From: JAICND01 sp040905905
Lineage (GTDB): Bacteria; Actinomycetota; Acidimicrobiia; Spongiisociales; ZC4RG35
Direction: 5' to 3'
Assembly: GCA_040905905.1 (NCBI GenBank)
Contig: JBBDQN010000053.1
Location: 13,882-77,881, forward strand
Length of the DNA stretch: 64,000 nucleotides
A model generated the notes under the pieces. The model worked only from the letters and a program-made list of their open reading frames with translations, searched no databases and was not told the DNA's origin. Position numbers and translations under genes: made by a program. This document shows, one piece after another, positions 24,148 to 32,912 of this stretch. Numbering within the stretch: the first letter of the stretch is position 1; every line of letters begins with the position of its first letter.

Positions 24148-26229
24148 TCAACCCTTCATGACCTGGCTAATCGCCATCTCCACGCGGGCCGGATTGATAA
24201 GGGCGTGGCGTTCGATAGCAAACTGCGGCCACGGGGTGTCGTAGCCGCCCACCCTGACGATCGGCGCGGTCAATGCGTACATCGCCTTTTCCGCTACCAC
24301 TGCCGCGATTTCGGCTGTCACCCCGCCAGTGGTGTGGGGTTCCTGGACGAGCAGTAGACGCCCGGTTTTCTCGACCGAGGAGAGCACCGTTTCCCGGTCC
24401 CAGGGGAAGAGGGTCCGCAAGTCGATGACTTCGACCTCGGCTCCCGAGCTCGCAGCCGCCTGAAGCGACACCGGCACCATCCCGCCGTAGGTGACCAGGG
24501 TCAGCTCGGTTCCGATGGTTCGCACCCGGGCTCGACCGATGGGAAGGGTGTAATGCTCGACCGGGACGTCCTCACGCCCCGCTCTATAAGGCACTTTGGG
24601 CTCGAGGAAGATCACAGGGTCGTCCCCCTCCATGGCTGCGGCCAACAGACCCTTGGCGTCGATGGCCGAAGAGGGGCATACCACCACCAGACCAGGCGCG
24701 TGGACGAAATAGGCCTCCGGTGAATCACAGTGATGCTCGTGGGCGCCGATCCCAGCGCCGTTGGGGAACCGAACTATCACTGGCATCGTTACCCCGCCGC
24801 GGGTGCGGTATCGGAATCGACCGAGATGACTGACGATCTGGTCGAAGGCGGGGTAGACGAAGCCGTCGAACTGGATCTCGGCCACCGGGCGGGCACCGGC
24901 CACCGCCATCCCAATGGCACAGCCCACAATTCCCGACTCGTTGAGGGGGGTGTCGATCACCCGGCTTTCGCCAAATTCCTCCAGGAGGCCCTCGGTGACC
25001 CTGAAGACGCCGCCGGATAATCCGACATCCTCGCCGAGAACGATGACCCTGGAGTCCCTCTCCATCCCTTGGCGAAGAGCAGCGGTGATGGCTTCGGCCA
25101 TCGTCCAGAGTTCGGTCGGCCCTTCGGGCACTTCGTCGGTCCCGGTGACCCACAACTCCTCATCCGAAAAGACCGTCTCCGTTTCACCGTTGGCCCGTTG
25201 CATCTCGTGGAGTTGCTCGACCACCTGTAGGGGAAGGCGGGCGAACGCGTGCCGAACCGCGTCATCCCGGGTCGGCAGGGGACGCGCCTCGATGTCGGTA
25301 ATGGCGGACTCGACCTGGTCGGCCACCTCCATCGCCACCTTCGCCTCGGCCTGTTCGTCCCACTCGCCTCGTTCTTCGAGAAGTCGACGCATTCGCAGGA
25401 TGGGGTCGCGGGCCCTCCAGGAATCCTCCTCCTCGGCGCTTCGATAGCGGCGGGCATCGTCGGCCGTGGCGTGGGGCCCATAACGGTATGTGAGGGCTTC
25501 GATGAGGGTTGGCCCCAAACCTGCCCGGGCGCGTTCCACGGCTTCCCGGGTCACCTCATACATCGCGATTACGTCCATGCCGTCGACCCGTACGCCGGGA
25601 AAACCGTAGGCATCGGCCTTTTGGGCGATGGTCGGTGAGGCCGTCTGTTTCTCGTATGGCACCGAGATCGCGTATAGGTTGTTGGCGCAAATGAAGACCG
25701 TGGGCGTTTTCCACACTCCTGCGAAATTCATGCCCGAGTGGAAGTCATTCTCAGAGGTGGCGCCGTCGCCGAAGTAGACGGCCGTGACCGAGGTTTCGCC
25801 CCGCAACTGGGTCACATAGGAGTAACCGACGGCATGGGGCAGCTGGCTGGCAATCGGCACCGTGACGATTCCGGTGCGATAGCGGTGGAAGTCCCAATCT
25901 TTGTTGGGCAATCCCCGCCAGTAAGCCATCACCACCTCGATTGGCACCCCCCGAGCGAGTTGGACGCCATGCTCTCGATAGGAGGGGAACACGAAGTCAT
26001 CGCTGGCAAGGGCGAGGGCCGAGCCGATCTGGACCGCCTCCTGTCCTTCGAGCATTGCATAAGTGCCGACCCGGCCTTGTCGCTGTAACGCCAACATTCG
26101 GCGATCGAACTCGCGGGAAAGAACCATGAGCCGGTACATCTCCCAGGCGAGATCAGCGGATAGGTCAGGGAGCGTCCCAGAAACGGTGCCGTCGGGGGCG
26201 AGGATCTGGCGAGTCGGGTACAACTCCAC
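24148..26229 (-). CDS. 2-oxoacid dehydrogenase E1, alpha and beta subunits fused
   Basis: A 693-residue chain. Residues ~20-330 are an E1-alpha subunit with the thiamine-diphosphate segment from GDGATSENDFHSG to CANN. Residues ~375-690 are an E1-beta subunit (GEDVGLSGGVFRVTEGL, DTPLNESGIVG, EIQFDGFVYPAFDQIVSHL). The alpha half resembles branched-chain or pyruvate E1 (SQLPHAVGYSY). It decarboxylates a branched-chain 2-oxoacid or pyruvate. E1 is usually two separate genes, so the fusion is notable, and no E2 or E3 gene lies beside it. A start at 26229 ATG agrees with the family. The gene stands alone between convergent and divergent neighbours. Confidence 0.92.
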   Translation of the reverse strand: MELYPTRQILAPDGTVSGTLPDLSADLAWEMYRLMVLSREFDRRMLALQRQGRVGTYAMLEGQEAVQIGSALALASDDFVFPSYREHGVQLARGVPIEVVMAYWRGLPNKDWDFHRYRTGIVTVPIASQLPHAVGYSYVTQLRGETSVTAVYFGDGATSENDFHSGMNFAGVWKTPTVFICANNLYAISVPYEKQTASPTIAQKADAYGFPGVRVDGMDVIAMYEVTREAVERARAGLGPTLIEALTYRYGPHATADDARRYRSAEEEDSWRARDPILRMRRLLEERGEWDEQAEAKVAMEVADQVESAITDIEARPLPTRDDAVRHAFARLPLQVVEQLHEMQRANGETETVFSDEELWVTGTDEVPEGPTELWTMAEAITAALRQGMERDSRVIVLGEDVGLSGGVFRVTEGLLEEFGESRVIDTPLNESGIVGCAIGMAVAGARPVAEIQFDGFVYPAFDQIVSHLGRFRYRTRGGVTMPVIVRFPNGAGIGAHEHHCDSPEAYFVHAPGLVVVCPSSAIDAKGLLAAAMEGDDPVIFLEPKVPYRAGREDVPVEHYTLPIGRARVRTIGTELTLVTYGGMVPVSLQAAASSGAEVEVIDLRTLFPWDRETVLSSVEKTGRLLLVQEPHTTGGVTAEIAAVVAEKAMYALTAPIVRVGGYDTPWPQFAIERHALINPARVEMAISQVMKG

Positions 26230-26326
26230 ATTTCGAGTCTGCCACGGGCCGTTATCTCTTGCACCTACTGGTAAGCGACCTGCTCGGCGTTGAGCGCAAA
26301 GAGGTCGTGGCAGTTACGCTCGGAGA

Positions 26327-27388
26327 GTGCCCGTGATCCGAGCCGGCGTGAGTCAGATTCCGCCGTATGAGGCCGGTCAACCTATCGAGGATGTAGCCCG
26401 CAGCCTCGGAGCTGATCCCGACCAGATCATCAAGTTGGCGTCCAACGAAAGCCCGGTTGAGCCGTTCCCCGAGGTCATTGCGGCCATTGCGGCAGCTGCC
26501 CCCCTCATCAACCGGTACCCGGACAATGGTTGGCACGATCTGGCCGAGGCCCTTGCTCCCGGTCTGAGGGTGGAGACCGACCAGCTCATGTTCGGTGGTG
26601 GCAGCTCCGATCTTCTACGGCTGATAGCCCTGGCGGTGGGAGGCCCGGGCACCTCGGCGGTTTATGCGTGGCCCTCTTTCATCATCTACCGCCTGGCCTC
26701 GGTGATAGCCGGAACCGAGACAATCGAAGTTCCTCTGCGAGAGCACAGACACGATCCCGAGGCGCTGTTGAACGCTCTGAGAACGGATACGACAGTTGTG
26801 TATCTCTGCAATCCCAACAACCCGACCGGCACTCACCTGCCCGCCGGGATCGTCACCGACCTTGTTTCCCGAATCCCGGAAAAGGTGTTGGTAGTGATCG
26901 ACGAGGCCTATCACGAGTATGTGACCGCCGCCGACTACCAGACCGCCATGTCTCTAGCCGTGGCTCGCCCCAACGTCGTGGTCACGAGGACGTTCTCCAA
27001 GGTCTACGGGCTGGCCGGCCTCCGGGTGGGATTCGCGGTCGGGCAAAGTCAAACGCTGCTCGACCTTCGTCGCGCCGAGGCACCGTTCACCGTCAATACT
27101 TTGGCTCAAGTGGCGGCGCGTACCGCCCTCGGGTTCCCCAACCGGGTGGAGCAAAGGGCCCGGCTGAATGCCGAGGAACGGATCCGGATGGAGAAGGAGC
27201 TGGCGGCCCGTGGAGTCGAATATGTGCCCTCACAGACCAATTTCGTGTTTGTCCGATCCGGTGCCTTTCAGCAATTGCTGGCCCGGGGCGTGATCGTCCG
27301 GCCGATGGGAGATGATTGGATGAGGGTGACGATCGGTACCGCGGATGAGAACGACCGGTTCCTCACGACCCTCGACGATCTTGGTTGA
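26327..27388 (+). CDS. hisC: Histidinol-phosphate aminotransferase
   Basis: A 353-residue fold-type I aminotransferase. It has KLASNESPVEPFPEV near the start, the nucleotide-sugar-free core PNNPTGTHLP, DEAYHEY (the PLP pyridine Asp), and the Schiff-base lysine in RTFSKVYGLAGLRVG near residue 225. The substrate-binding C-terminal arginine region is RPMGDDWMRVTIG. It transfers the amino group to imidazole-acetol phosphate in histidine synthesis; some members also serve aromatic amino acids. The start is GTG 26327. No other his genes are nearby. A stem-loop element follows immediately. Confidence 0.9.
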   Translation: MPVIRAGVSQIPPYEAGQPIEDVARSLGADPDQIIKLASNESPVEPFPEVIAAIAAAAPLINRYPDNGWHDLAEALAPGLRVETDQLMFGGGSSDLLRLIALAVGGPGTSAVYAWPSFIIYRLASVIAGTETIEVPLREHRHDPEALLNALRTDTTVVYLCNPNNPTGTHLPAGIVTDLVSRIPEKVLVVIDEAYHEYVTAADYQTAMSLAVARPNVVVTRTFSKVYGLAGLRVGFAVGQSQTLLDLRRAEAPFTVNTLAQVAARTALGFPNRVEQRARLNAEERIRMEKELAARGVEYVPSQTNFVFVRSGAFQQLLARGVIVRPMGDDWMRVTIGTADENDRFLTTLDDLG

Positions 27389-27392
27389 GAAA

Positions 27393-27452
27393 CCTCCCTT
27401 CTTGCGTACATCCTTGGCGGTTTCCGGTCCAGTTTCTACGCAAGAAGGGAGG
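27393..27452. repeat. Stem-loop element, copy 2 (16-bp stem, 28-nt loop)
   Basis: A perfect 16-bp inverted repeat, CCTCCCTTCTTGCGTA at 27393-27408 and its complement at 27437-27452, encloses exactly 28 nt. It starts 4 bp after the hisC stop and ends 8 bp before the stop of the convergent DUF1304 gene. The arm core and loop length match the element at 2246-2293. There is no long T run, so if it stops transcription it does so mainly by its stem. Confidence 0.85.
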
Positions 27453-27460
27453 GGCATCTG

Positions 27461-27820
27461 TCAATTGGCTAGATAAGCGAGGATCAGAGCAATCATGCCA
27501 GGGAGGGCCTGGATTACAAGGATCGATTTGTCGACGGTGACGGCCCCGAACACACCGGCGATGATCACACAGCTCAGGAAGAAGAGTTGGATTGGCCAGC
27601 GGTTGCCTGTCGCAAAGAGGCTCCAGATGAGGCCGGCGGCCAGAAAGCCGTTGTAGAGGCCCTGATTGGCCGCCAACGTGGCCGTGATCCGGGCTCGTTC
27701 GGCATCGAGCCCGAAAGCGCGCATACCCACCGGTTTGGTCCATAGGAACATTTCGACGACCAGGAAAACGATGTGGAGGAGGGCGACCACAGCAACAGCG
27801 ACATTGGCGAGGACTTCCAT
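27461..27820 (-). CDS. DUF1304-family small membrane protein
   Basis: A 119-residue protein with four hydrophobic segments. The pattern fits DUF1304 proteins: a first helix ending in LVVEMFLWTKP, then VGMRAFGL, ANQGLYNGFLAAGLIW and a closing pair of helices. The function of the family is not known to me; it is a common small integral membrane protein. The start is ATG 27820, and the frame opens further to 27934 without conserved content. It diverges from the DUF3237 gene across 61 bp and converges on hisC through the stem-loop element. Confidence 0.8.
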   Translation of the reverse strand: MEVLANVAVAVVALLHIVFLVVEMFLWTKPVGMRAFGLDAERARITATLAANQGLYNGFLAAGLIWSLFATGNRWPIQLFFLSCVIIAGVFGAVTVDKSILVIQALPGMIALILAYLAN

Positions 27821-27881
27821 ATAGTTGATCGTATCGCTCACGGGCGACCCCACCTGCCCTGCCCGGTTAGAAAGGACCCCG

Positions 27882-28289
27882 ATGCCGACCCTCGAAGAGT
27901 TCTGCCAGATAACCGCCACCATGTCTGCGCGCATGCTCGGGAAGATGCCTCAAGGCACGCGGATCGATTTCCCGTTCGAGGGCACCGCCACCAGTCCTCA
28001 TTGGGAAGGAGAATGGCCCGTGAAAGGTGTGGACTACGTGACGGTGCGCGGTGATGGCCACATGGATCTCGAAATCCGCGCAACCATCGGGGAAAAGAGA
28101 GAAACCGTTGCCTACCGGGGCACGGGTGTATCGATCGTAAAGAGTCCCACCGAGGCGAAGCCGCAAGAGCTGATCACTTTTCAAACCGGCAACGAAGGCC
28201 TTGCCTGGTTGAACACGGCGGTGGGCATCGGTTGGGGTGGTGGGCAAGCCGGAACGATTGCGGTCACCGTCTACGTCGTGAGGGAGTGA
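27882..28289 (+). CDS. DUF3237-like beta-barrel protein
   Basis: A 135-residue protein that looks like a single beta-barrel domain of the DUF3237 type. GTRIDFPFEGTATSPHWEGEW opens the sheet, and the closing strand is near GLAWLNTAVGIGWGGG. No signal peptide or membrane segment is present. The start ATG 27882 follows GAAAGGA. The stop TGA overlaps the ATG of the next gene by one base, so the two genes are coupled. The function is unknown; family members are sometimes linked to small-molecule binding. Confidence 0.68.
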   Translation: MPTLEEFCQITATMSARMLGKMPQGTRIDFPFEGTATSPHWEGEWPVKGVDYVTVRGDGHMDLEIRATIGEKRETVAYRGTGVSIVKSPTEAKPQELITFQTGNEGLAWLNTAVGIGWGGGQAGTIAVTVYVVRE

Positions 28290-28870
28290 TGCTCGAGACA
28301 CTTGGACTGGTGGCGGGATCGGGCTGGGCGTCCGGTCTCAACGTCTACCTGGTCACTCTGATGCTTGGCCTGGGGGGACGGGCCGGGTGGACGGAGGTCC
28401 CGGAGGTGTTGCAGCGTCCAGATGTCCTCATCGTGGCCGGGGTGCTTTATCTCATCGAATTTGCTGCCGACAAGATCCCGTACCTCGACAATGTGTGGGA
28501 TGCACTCCATACCTTCGTGCGGCCGTTGGGCGCCGCCGCCCTCGGGTTTGTAATCGCTGGCGAATCGAGTTCCGTCGGTGGCGCCCTCGGGGCCATCGTT
28601 TCGGGTTCGCTTGCTTTGAGCGCCCACTCCGCCAAAGCGACGACCCGGGCTGCGGTGAACACTTCGCCCGAGCCCTTTTCCAACATCTTCCTGTCATTGT
28701 TCGAGGACGGGCTGGTGGCCGGGCTGGTTGCGCTGGCGGTGGTGTATCCAGTGGCGGCCCTCGTTGTCGTGATCATCCTGGCTGTGCTAGCGGTGTGGCT
28801 GACCGTGCGCCTGTTGGGCGCGGTGCGGCGGATGTGGTCGCGGTGGGGCGCCCGTCTCGACCGCGCCTAA
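28289..28870 (+). CDS. DUF4126-like membrane protein
   Basis: A 193-residue polytopic membrane protein with about five to six hydrophobic segments. The glycine-rich opening ASGLNVYLVTLMLGLGGRAG, the middle motif KIPYLDNVWDALHTFVRPLGA and the amphipathic AHSAKATTRAAVNTSPEPFSN stretch fit the DUF4126 family. The role is unknown. The start codon overlaps the previous stop (TGATG). The stop lies inside a 14-bp tandem repeat shared with the end of the convergent gene. Confidence 0.75.
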   Translation: MLETLGLVAGSGWASGLNVYLVTLMLGLGGRAGWTEVPEVLQRPDVLIVAGVLYLIEFAADKIPYLDNVWDALHTFVRPLGAAALGFVIAGESSSVGGALGAIVSGSLALSAHSAKATTRAAVNTSPEPFSNIFLSLFEDGLVAGLVALAVVYPVAALVVVIILAVLAVWLTVRLLGAVRRMWSRWGARLDRA

Positions 28871-28917
28871 GAATCTGGGCCTAAGAATCTGGGCCTGAGA
28901 ATCTGGGCCTGAGTATC
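28866..28917. repeat. 14-bp tandem repeat between two convergent genes
   Basis: CCTAAGAATCTGGG occurs at 28866-28879 and 28880-28893, then a one-base variant CCTGAGAATCTGGG at 28894-28907, then a partial unit CCTGAGTATC. The first unit contains the stop of the DUF4126-like gene, and the last reaches the stop of the enoyl-CoA hydratase-like gene. It is probably a slippage-prone array in a convergent intergenic gap. Confidence 0.9.
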
Positions 28918-29695
28918 AGAAATGGGTGCGGAAGTCGGCTGTCCGCTTCTCGAGAAAGGCTTTCATGCCTTCGATATGGGCGGCAGTCCGACCGAGCCTC
29001 CCCTGGACCTCTCGTTCGTCGGTCAAGGAGCTGGCTACGCCCTGTGCCGCGGCCCGCATGAGGATGTTGCGGTTGATGCCATAGGCCGCGGTTGGCCCCT
29101 CCACCAGCTCCGAAGCCCATGACAAGGCGTTGCCCACGACATCGACCGCGGGTGCCGTGCGGTGGACCAGGCCGATCTCGATCGCCTCCGTTGCCGCCAT
29201 CCGCCGGTTGGTGACCGTGAACTCGATCGCTCGCGAGAGCCCGAGGTGATGGACCAATAACCACGTGGATCCGGTGTCGGGCACCAGGCCCAAACCGATG
29301 AATGCCGACAGGAAATAGGTCTCGGCCGCCATCACCCTCAGATCACAAGCCAGGGCCAGCCCCACTCCGGCGCCGGCTGCTACTCCGTTGATGGCGGCGA
29401 TCGTGGGAAGGGGCGCCGCCACCAATGCCTCAACCATCGGATTGAATCTTTCTCCAATCACTCGATGAAGATCGGGACCCCCGCTCTCGTACTCGTCCAT
29501 TAGGTCGGCTAGATCCGCTCCAGCACAAAACGCTTTGCCGCGCCCGGTCAGTACTGCTGCCCGCGCTTCACCACCTGCCCGTTTGAGCGAACTCACCAAA
29601 CCATGGCTCAGATCAACAGAAACGGCGTTGAATCGATCAGGACGGTCGAGGGTGATGAGTGCCACCTCATCGCGAAGTTCGTATGCAACGCTCAT
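28916..29695 (-). CDS. Enoyl-CoA hydratase/isomerase family protein (PaaG-like)
   Basis: A 259-residue crotonase-fold protein. The CoA-binding and oxyanion-hole parts are ITLDRPDRFNAVS and GKAFCAGADLADL, with GVAAGAGVGLALACDLR for the second oxyanion residue. The active-site stretch is GLGLVPDTGSTWLL, which has Asp/Gly where classical hydratases have Glu, as in PaaG-type ring isomerases. It may isomerise or hydrate an acyl-CoA in aromatic or fatty acid breakdown. ATG 29695 is the start. It stands alone on this strand. Confidence 0.88.
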   Translation of the reverse strand: MSVAYELRDEVALITLDRPDRFNAVSVDLSHGLVSSLKRAGGEARAAVLTGRGKAFCAGADLADLMDEYESGGPDLHRVIGERFNPMVEALVAAPLPTIAAINGVAAGAGVGLALACDLRVMAAETYFLSAFIGLGLVPDTGSTWLLVHHLGLSRAIEFTVTNRRMAATEAIEIGLVHRTAPAVDVVGNALSWASELVEGPTAAYGINRNILMRAAAQGVASSLTDEREVQGRLGRTAAHIEGMKAFLEKRTADFRTHF

Positions 29696-29749
29696 GAGAG
29701 GCAGCCTAAGCCTGCTCCTTCCGATGAAGGCAGTAGCCTCGTAAACGAG

Positions 29750-30226
29750 ATGTGGATCTTGAGACTTCTACACATTGGGGCCGGGGTCTTCTGGGCCGGT
29801 GGGGCCATGCTGATGGGCTGGTTTGTCGCTCCCGCGGCTCGCCGGCCCGGGCCGGCGGCGGGGCCCTTCATGCAAAACCTTCTGCGAGCGCGGGTGGCGG
29901 ACTACATGTTTGGGTCCGCAGTAGTGACGGTTGCGGCCGGGATCTGGCTCCTTTTCGCCACTGGCGGTGTCCGATCAGGGTGGCGGGGATGGGCCCTCAA
30001 CCTGGGGGCGTTGGCGGGGATCATTGCGATCATTATCGGCGGGTCGGTGCAGAGGCCGACCGGAGGCAAACTTCAGCGCCTGGGAGCGGCGGTGATGGCG
30101 ACCGGGACGCCCACCCCAGAGCAGGCGGCCGAATTGGGCCAACTCCAATCGAGGCTTGCTCGCGCCGCCTCAACCACAGCGTTGTTGGTGGCAGCAGCTG
30201 TCGTGGGTATGGCTCTCGGCGGCTGA
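29750..30226 (+). CDS. Small four-helix membrane protein
   Basis: A 158-residue protein with four hydrophobic segments (residues ~3-25, 45-70, 80-100, 138-157). The N-terminal LLHIGAGVFWAGGAMLM has a conserved-looking His near the membrane face, as in DUF2269 or CopD-like proteins, which bind heme or copper; this is only a resemblance. It ends 4 bp before hutH, so it may be the first gene of the hut unit. Its role there is unclear. Confidence 0.65.
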   Translation: MWILRLLHIGAGVFWAGGAMLMGWFVAPAARRPGPAAGPFMQNLLRARVADYMFGSAVVTVAAGIWLLFATGGVRSGWRGWALNLGALAGIIAIIIGGSVQRPTGGKLQRLGAAVMATGTPTPEQAAELGQLQSRLARAASTTALLVAAAVVGMALGG

Positions 30227-30230
30227 CCCG

Positions 30231-31760
30231 ATGCCCGTCGTCATCGATGGTGGCCCGCTGACCATCGACCAGGTGGTGGCCGTCGCCCACCGCAAGTCGG
30301 AGGTGGAGTTGGCAGCAGGGGTGGCGGCGCGGATGGCTCCCGCCCGGGCCGTGGTGGAGCGGGCGCTGGCGAGCGGTGCAGTGGTCTACGGCATCACCAC
30401 GGGATTCGGTGCGCTGGCCAGCACCAGGGTGGACGCCGACCAGGCTGCCGAACTACAGGTAAACCTATTGCGAAGCCATGCCGCCGGTGTCGGGCCACCG
30501 CTCCATGACGAATTGGTGAGGGCGATGTTGTTGCTCCGGGCACGCACGCTTTCCCAGGGCCATTCCGGAGTACGGGTGGAAATCGTCGAGCGACTGGTGG
30601 AGATGCTCAGTCGCGACCTGCTCCCGGTGGTGCCGTCACAGGGTTCGGTGGGAGCATCGGGAGACCTGGCACCTTTTGCTCACCTCGCCCTCCCGGTGAT
30701 CGGCGAAGGCCAGCTCAAGGTGGAGGGCCGGGTTCGAGATGCTGCCGCGGCTTTGAAAACCGCTGGCTTGGCGCCGATCAAGCTTGTGGCCAAAGAGGGC
30801 CTCTCCCTCCTCAACGGGACCGAGGGTATGTTGGCCATGGGTGTCCTTGGCGTCAGCCGGGCCCGACGTTTGGCGAGGGCGGCTGATGCCGCCTGTGCCC
30901 TGTCGGTGGAAGCGTTGCTGGGATCGGCCCGACCCTTCCTGCCCCAGGTCCATGTTTTGCGCCCCCACCCTGGCCAGGGTGTGTCGGCGGCCCGAATTCT
31001 GCGATTGCTCCGTGACTCCGAAATCGGAGCAAGTCACGCCGCCGACTTTGTTCATGCTGTGCAGGACGCCTACAGCCTGCGTTGTGCACCTCAGGTCCAC
31101 GGTGCCGTCGGCGACACCCTTGATCACGCCCAGCAAGTCCTCGACAGGGAACTCGGATCCGTGGTCGACAACCCCCTGGTTTTTCCGGAAACAGGCGACG
31201 TCATCTCCGCGGGCAACTTCCATGGTCAGCCGCTGGCTTTCGTGCTCGACTTCATGGCGATCGCCATGACCGAGCTCGGGTCGATATCTGAGCGCCGGAC
31301 CGACCGGATGCTCGATCCCCAACACTCCTCGGGTCTTCCGGCCTTTCTGGCAACTCAGCCCGGCCTCAGCTCCGGCTACATGATCTCCCAGTACACCGCC
31401 GCCGCTCTGGTGGCGGAGAACCGCGTGTTGTCACATCCTGCCTCGGTGGAATCGATCCCCACTTCCGGCTCGCAGGAGGACCACGTCTCGATGGGCTGGG
31501 GGGCTGGGAGAAAGCTCGACCAGGTCTTCGACAACACCGCGCGGGTCATAGCGGTCGAGTTGTTGTGTGGTGTGCAAGGAGTCGAACAGCGGCGTCCCCG
31601 TCGTCCCGGCCAGGGCACCCGTCGCATCTGCGACGCCATTCGTGGCGTTATTCCGCCCCTTGACTCAGACCGCTCCGTAGGGCCAGAAATCGAAACGGTT
31701 GCTGCAATGATCGAGAACGGTGACATCGACGAGGCCGCGGATTGGCTGCCAAACGGCTGA
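30231..31760 (+). CDS. hutH: Histidine ammonia-lyase
   Basis: A 509-residue MIO enzyme. The Ala-Ser-Gly triad that cyclises into the cofactor is in GSVGASGDLAPF (about residue 140), and YGITTGFGALAS and QDAYSLRC flank the active site. It removes ammonia from histidine to give urocanate, the first step of histidine use. It starts at ATG 30231, 4 bp after the small membrane protein, and hutU and hutI follow on the same strand after one unknown gene. Length is normal. The family also includes tyrosine and phenylalanine lyases, but the hut context supports histidine. Confidence 0.95.
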   Translation: MPVVIDGGPLTIDQVVAVAHRKSEVELAAGVAARMAPARAVVERALASGAVVYGITTGFGALASTRVDADQAAELQVNLLRSHAAGVGPPLHDELVRAMLLLRARTLSQGHSGVRVEIVERLVEMLSRDLLPVVPSQGSVGASGDLAPFAHLALPVIGEGQLKVEGRVRDAAAALKTAGLAPIKLVAKEGLSLLNGTEGMLAMGVLGVSRARRLARAADAACALSVEALLGSARPFLPQVHVLRPHPGQGVSAARILRLLRDSEIGASHAADFVHAVQDAYSLRCAPQVHGAVGDTLDHAQQVLDRELGSVVDNPLVFPETGDVISAGNFHGQPLAFVLDFMAIAMTELGSISERRTDRMLDPQHSSGLPAFLATQPGLSSGYMISQYTAAALVAENRVLSHPASVESIPTSGSQEDHVSMGWGAGRKLDQVFDNTARVIAVELLCGVQGVEQRRPRRPGQGTRRICDAIRGVIPPLDSDRSVGPEIETVAAMIENGDIDEAADWLPNG

Positions 31761-31844
31761 AGGTTTCCGGCAGCCGCTCCGATAGAGATAGGTACCACCC
31801 AACAGGGACTTGGTGGGGGAACAGTTCGCCATGCCGGAGGAGTG

Positions 31845-32873
31845 ATGAGATTCAGTGGACGCTTGCAGATAGAAGCGGACCCGCACAACTGGCTAAAAGC
31901 CGACCTGATGGTCGCCAAGGGCCGGGTGGAGTTGGTCTCCGCGTCTGAGCTATTGGGAAGTTGGTCGACGGGACAGGTCGTTGCCGAAAGGGTGGAAGGT
32001 GACAGGTTTTCGCTGCAACTCGGCGAGGATCGGGCGCTCTTTATCGCCGACGACGCTCTCAGCTTCTCCTATGAGGCAATGCCCCAGCTCAACAAACGTC
32101 AGCTTCTACCGGTGGGCGTGATGGACAAGCTCAAGGCAGGGTTGCGAGGTGATGATTCCCGCGAGGCCGTTGTCGTCAACGAACCGACCGCCGCCAGTTC
32201 CTCGGAGTCACCGGCGGCCAGCACAGGCAAGAGGCTGCGAGAGTTGATTAAGGAAGCGTCGGGTTTGTCATCGGCTCCGACCGAGGCACCGGCCAGCGCT
32301 GGTGCCATTGTCGAGAAAAAGGCTGGGCACTCACTGGAAGGTCTTCTCCACGGACGTTCGGGAGCCAACGCCGAAGCCCCTGTGATCCACATGGATATAG
32401 AAGGACCTCCAGATGACGGCGACCTCGCTACTGAGGACTTACTCGAGAGACTCTTCGATGCGCCCGATGCGCCTGAACGTGAACTGGCCTCTTCCGACCA
32501 GCCGTCCCTGCCCGAATCCCTGTGGGCCGACCCGGTGATCGCCAAGCCGCCACCAGAGCAATTGGCCCCGGAGGTACCGGTCGTAGACACCTGGCACATG
32601 TCGGAACCACCGGTCGATCTCTCTCCCAACGAGAGGCCGAATTGGGGATCTTCATTGTCTTCGCGGCTGTCCGGCCATCCTGTCGAGAGGCCGTCGTGGG
32701 CCTCCCCGTTTGAGGCAACACAGTCTGAGTCGCCCGCGCAGCCGGCCGAAGTGGTCGACGCCCTCGACCGGATCGTCACCGACGTGAAATCAGGCGCGCT
32801 TTCGGCCGAGCAGGTGAACGCTATCACTGCTCTTGTGGAGGCCGTGCGGCAGGCGCTTCGCGCCAAGATCTGA
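31845..32873 (+). CDS. Unknown protein with a new-looking N-terminal domain and disordered tail
   Basis: A 342-residue protein between hutH and hutU. Residues ~1-85 form a compact, beta-rich domain (FSGRLQIEADPHNWLKAD, then a GSW turn) that I can align with the N-terminus of the protein at 44513-45136: F-x-G, DP, KAD, G-x-W and a GE/F pair are shared. The middle, ~100-300, is acidic and Pro/Ser-rich with no motif. The last ~45 residues are predicted helical (ALDRIVTDVKSGALSAEQVNAITALVEAVRQAL). It lacks signal and membrane segments. ATG 31845 follows GGAGG with a short 4-nt spacer. The role is unknown, and it may be unrelated to histidine breakdown. Confidence 0.7.
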   Translation: MRFSGRLQIEADPHNWLKADLMVAKGRVELVSASELLGSWSTGQVVAERVEGDRFSLQLGEDRALFIADDALSFSYEAMPQLNKRQLLPVGVMDKLKAGLRGDDSREAVVVNEPTAASSSESPAASTGKRLRELIKEASGLSSAPTEAPASAGAIVEKKAGHSLEGLLHGRSGANAEAPVIHMDIEGPPDDGDLATEDLLERLFDAPDAPERELASSDQPSLPESLWADPVIAKPPPEQLAPEVPVVDTWHMSEPPVDLSPNERPNWGSSLSSRLSGHPVERPSWASPFEATQSESPAQPAEVVDALDRIVTDVKSGALSAEQVNAITALVEAVRQALRAKI

Positions 32874-32912
32874 TCGGCCCACTCGTGACGGTCGGGGTTA
32901 TGGTGCGACCCA

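Noticed and set aside
28866..28917. CRISPR array
   Set aside because: The units are 14 bp and directly adjacent, with no spacers and no cas genes.
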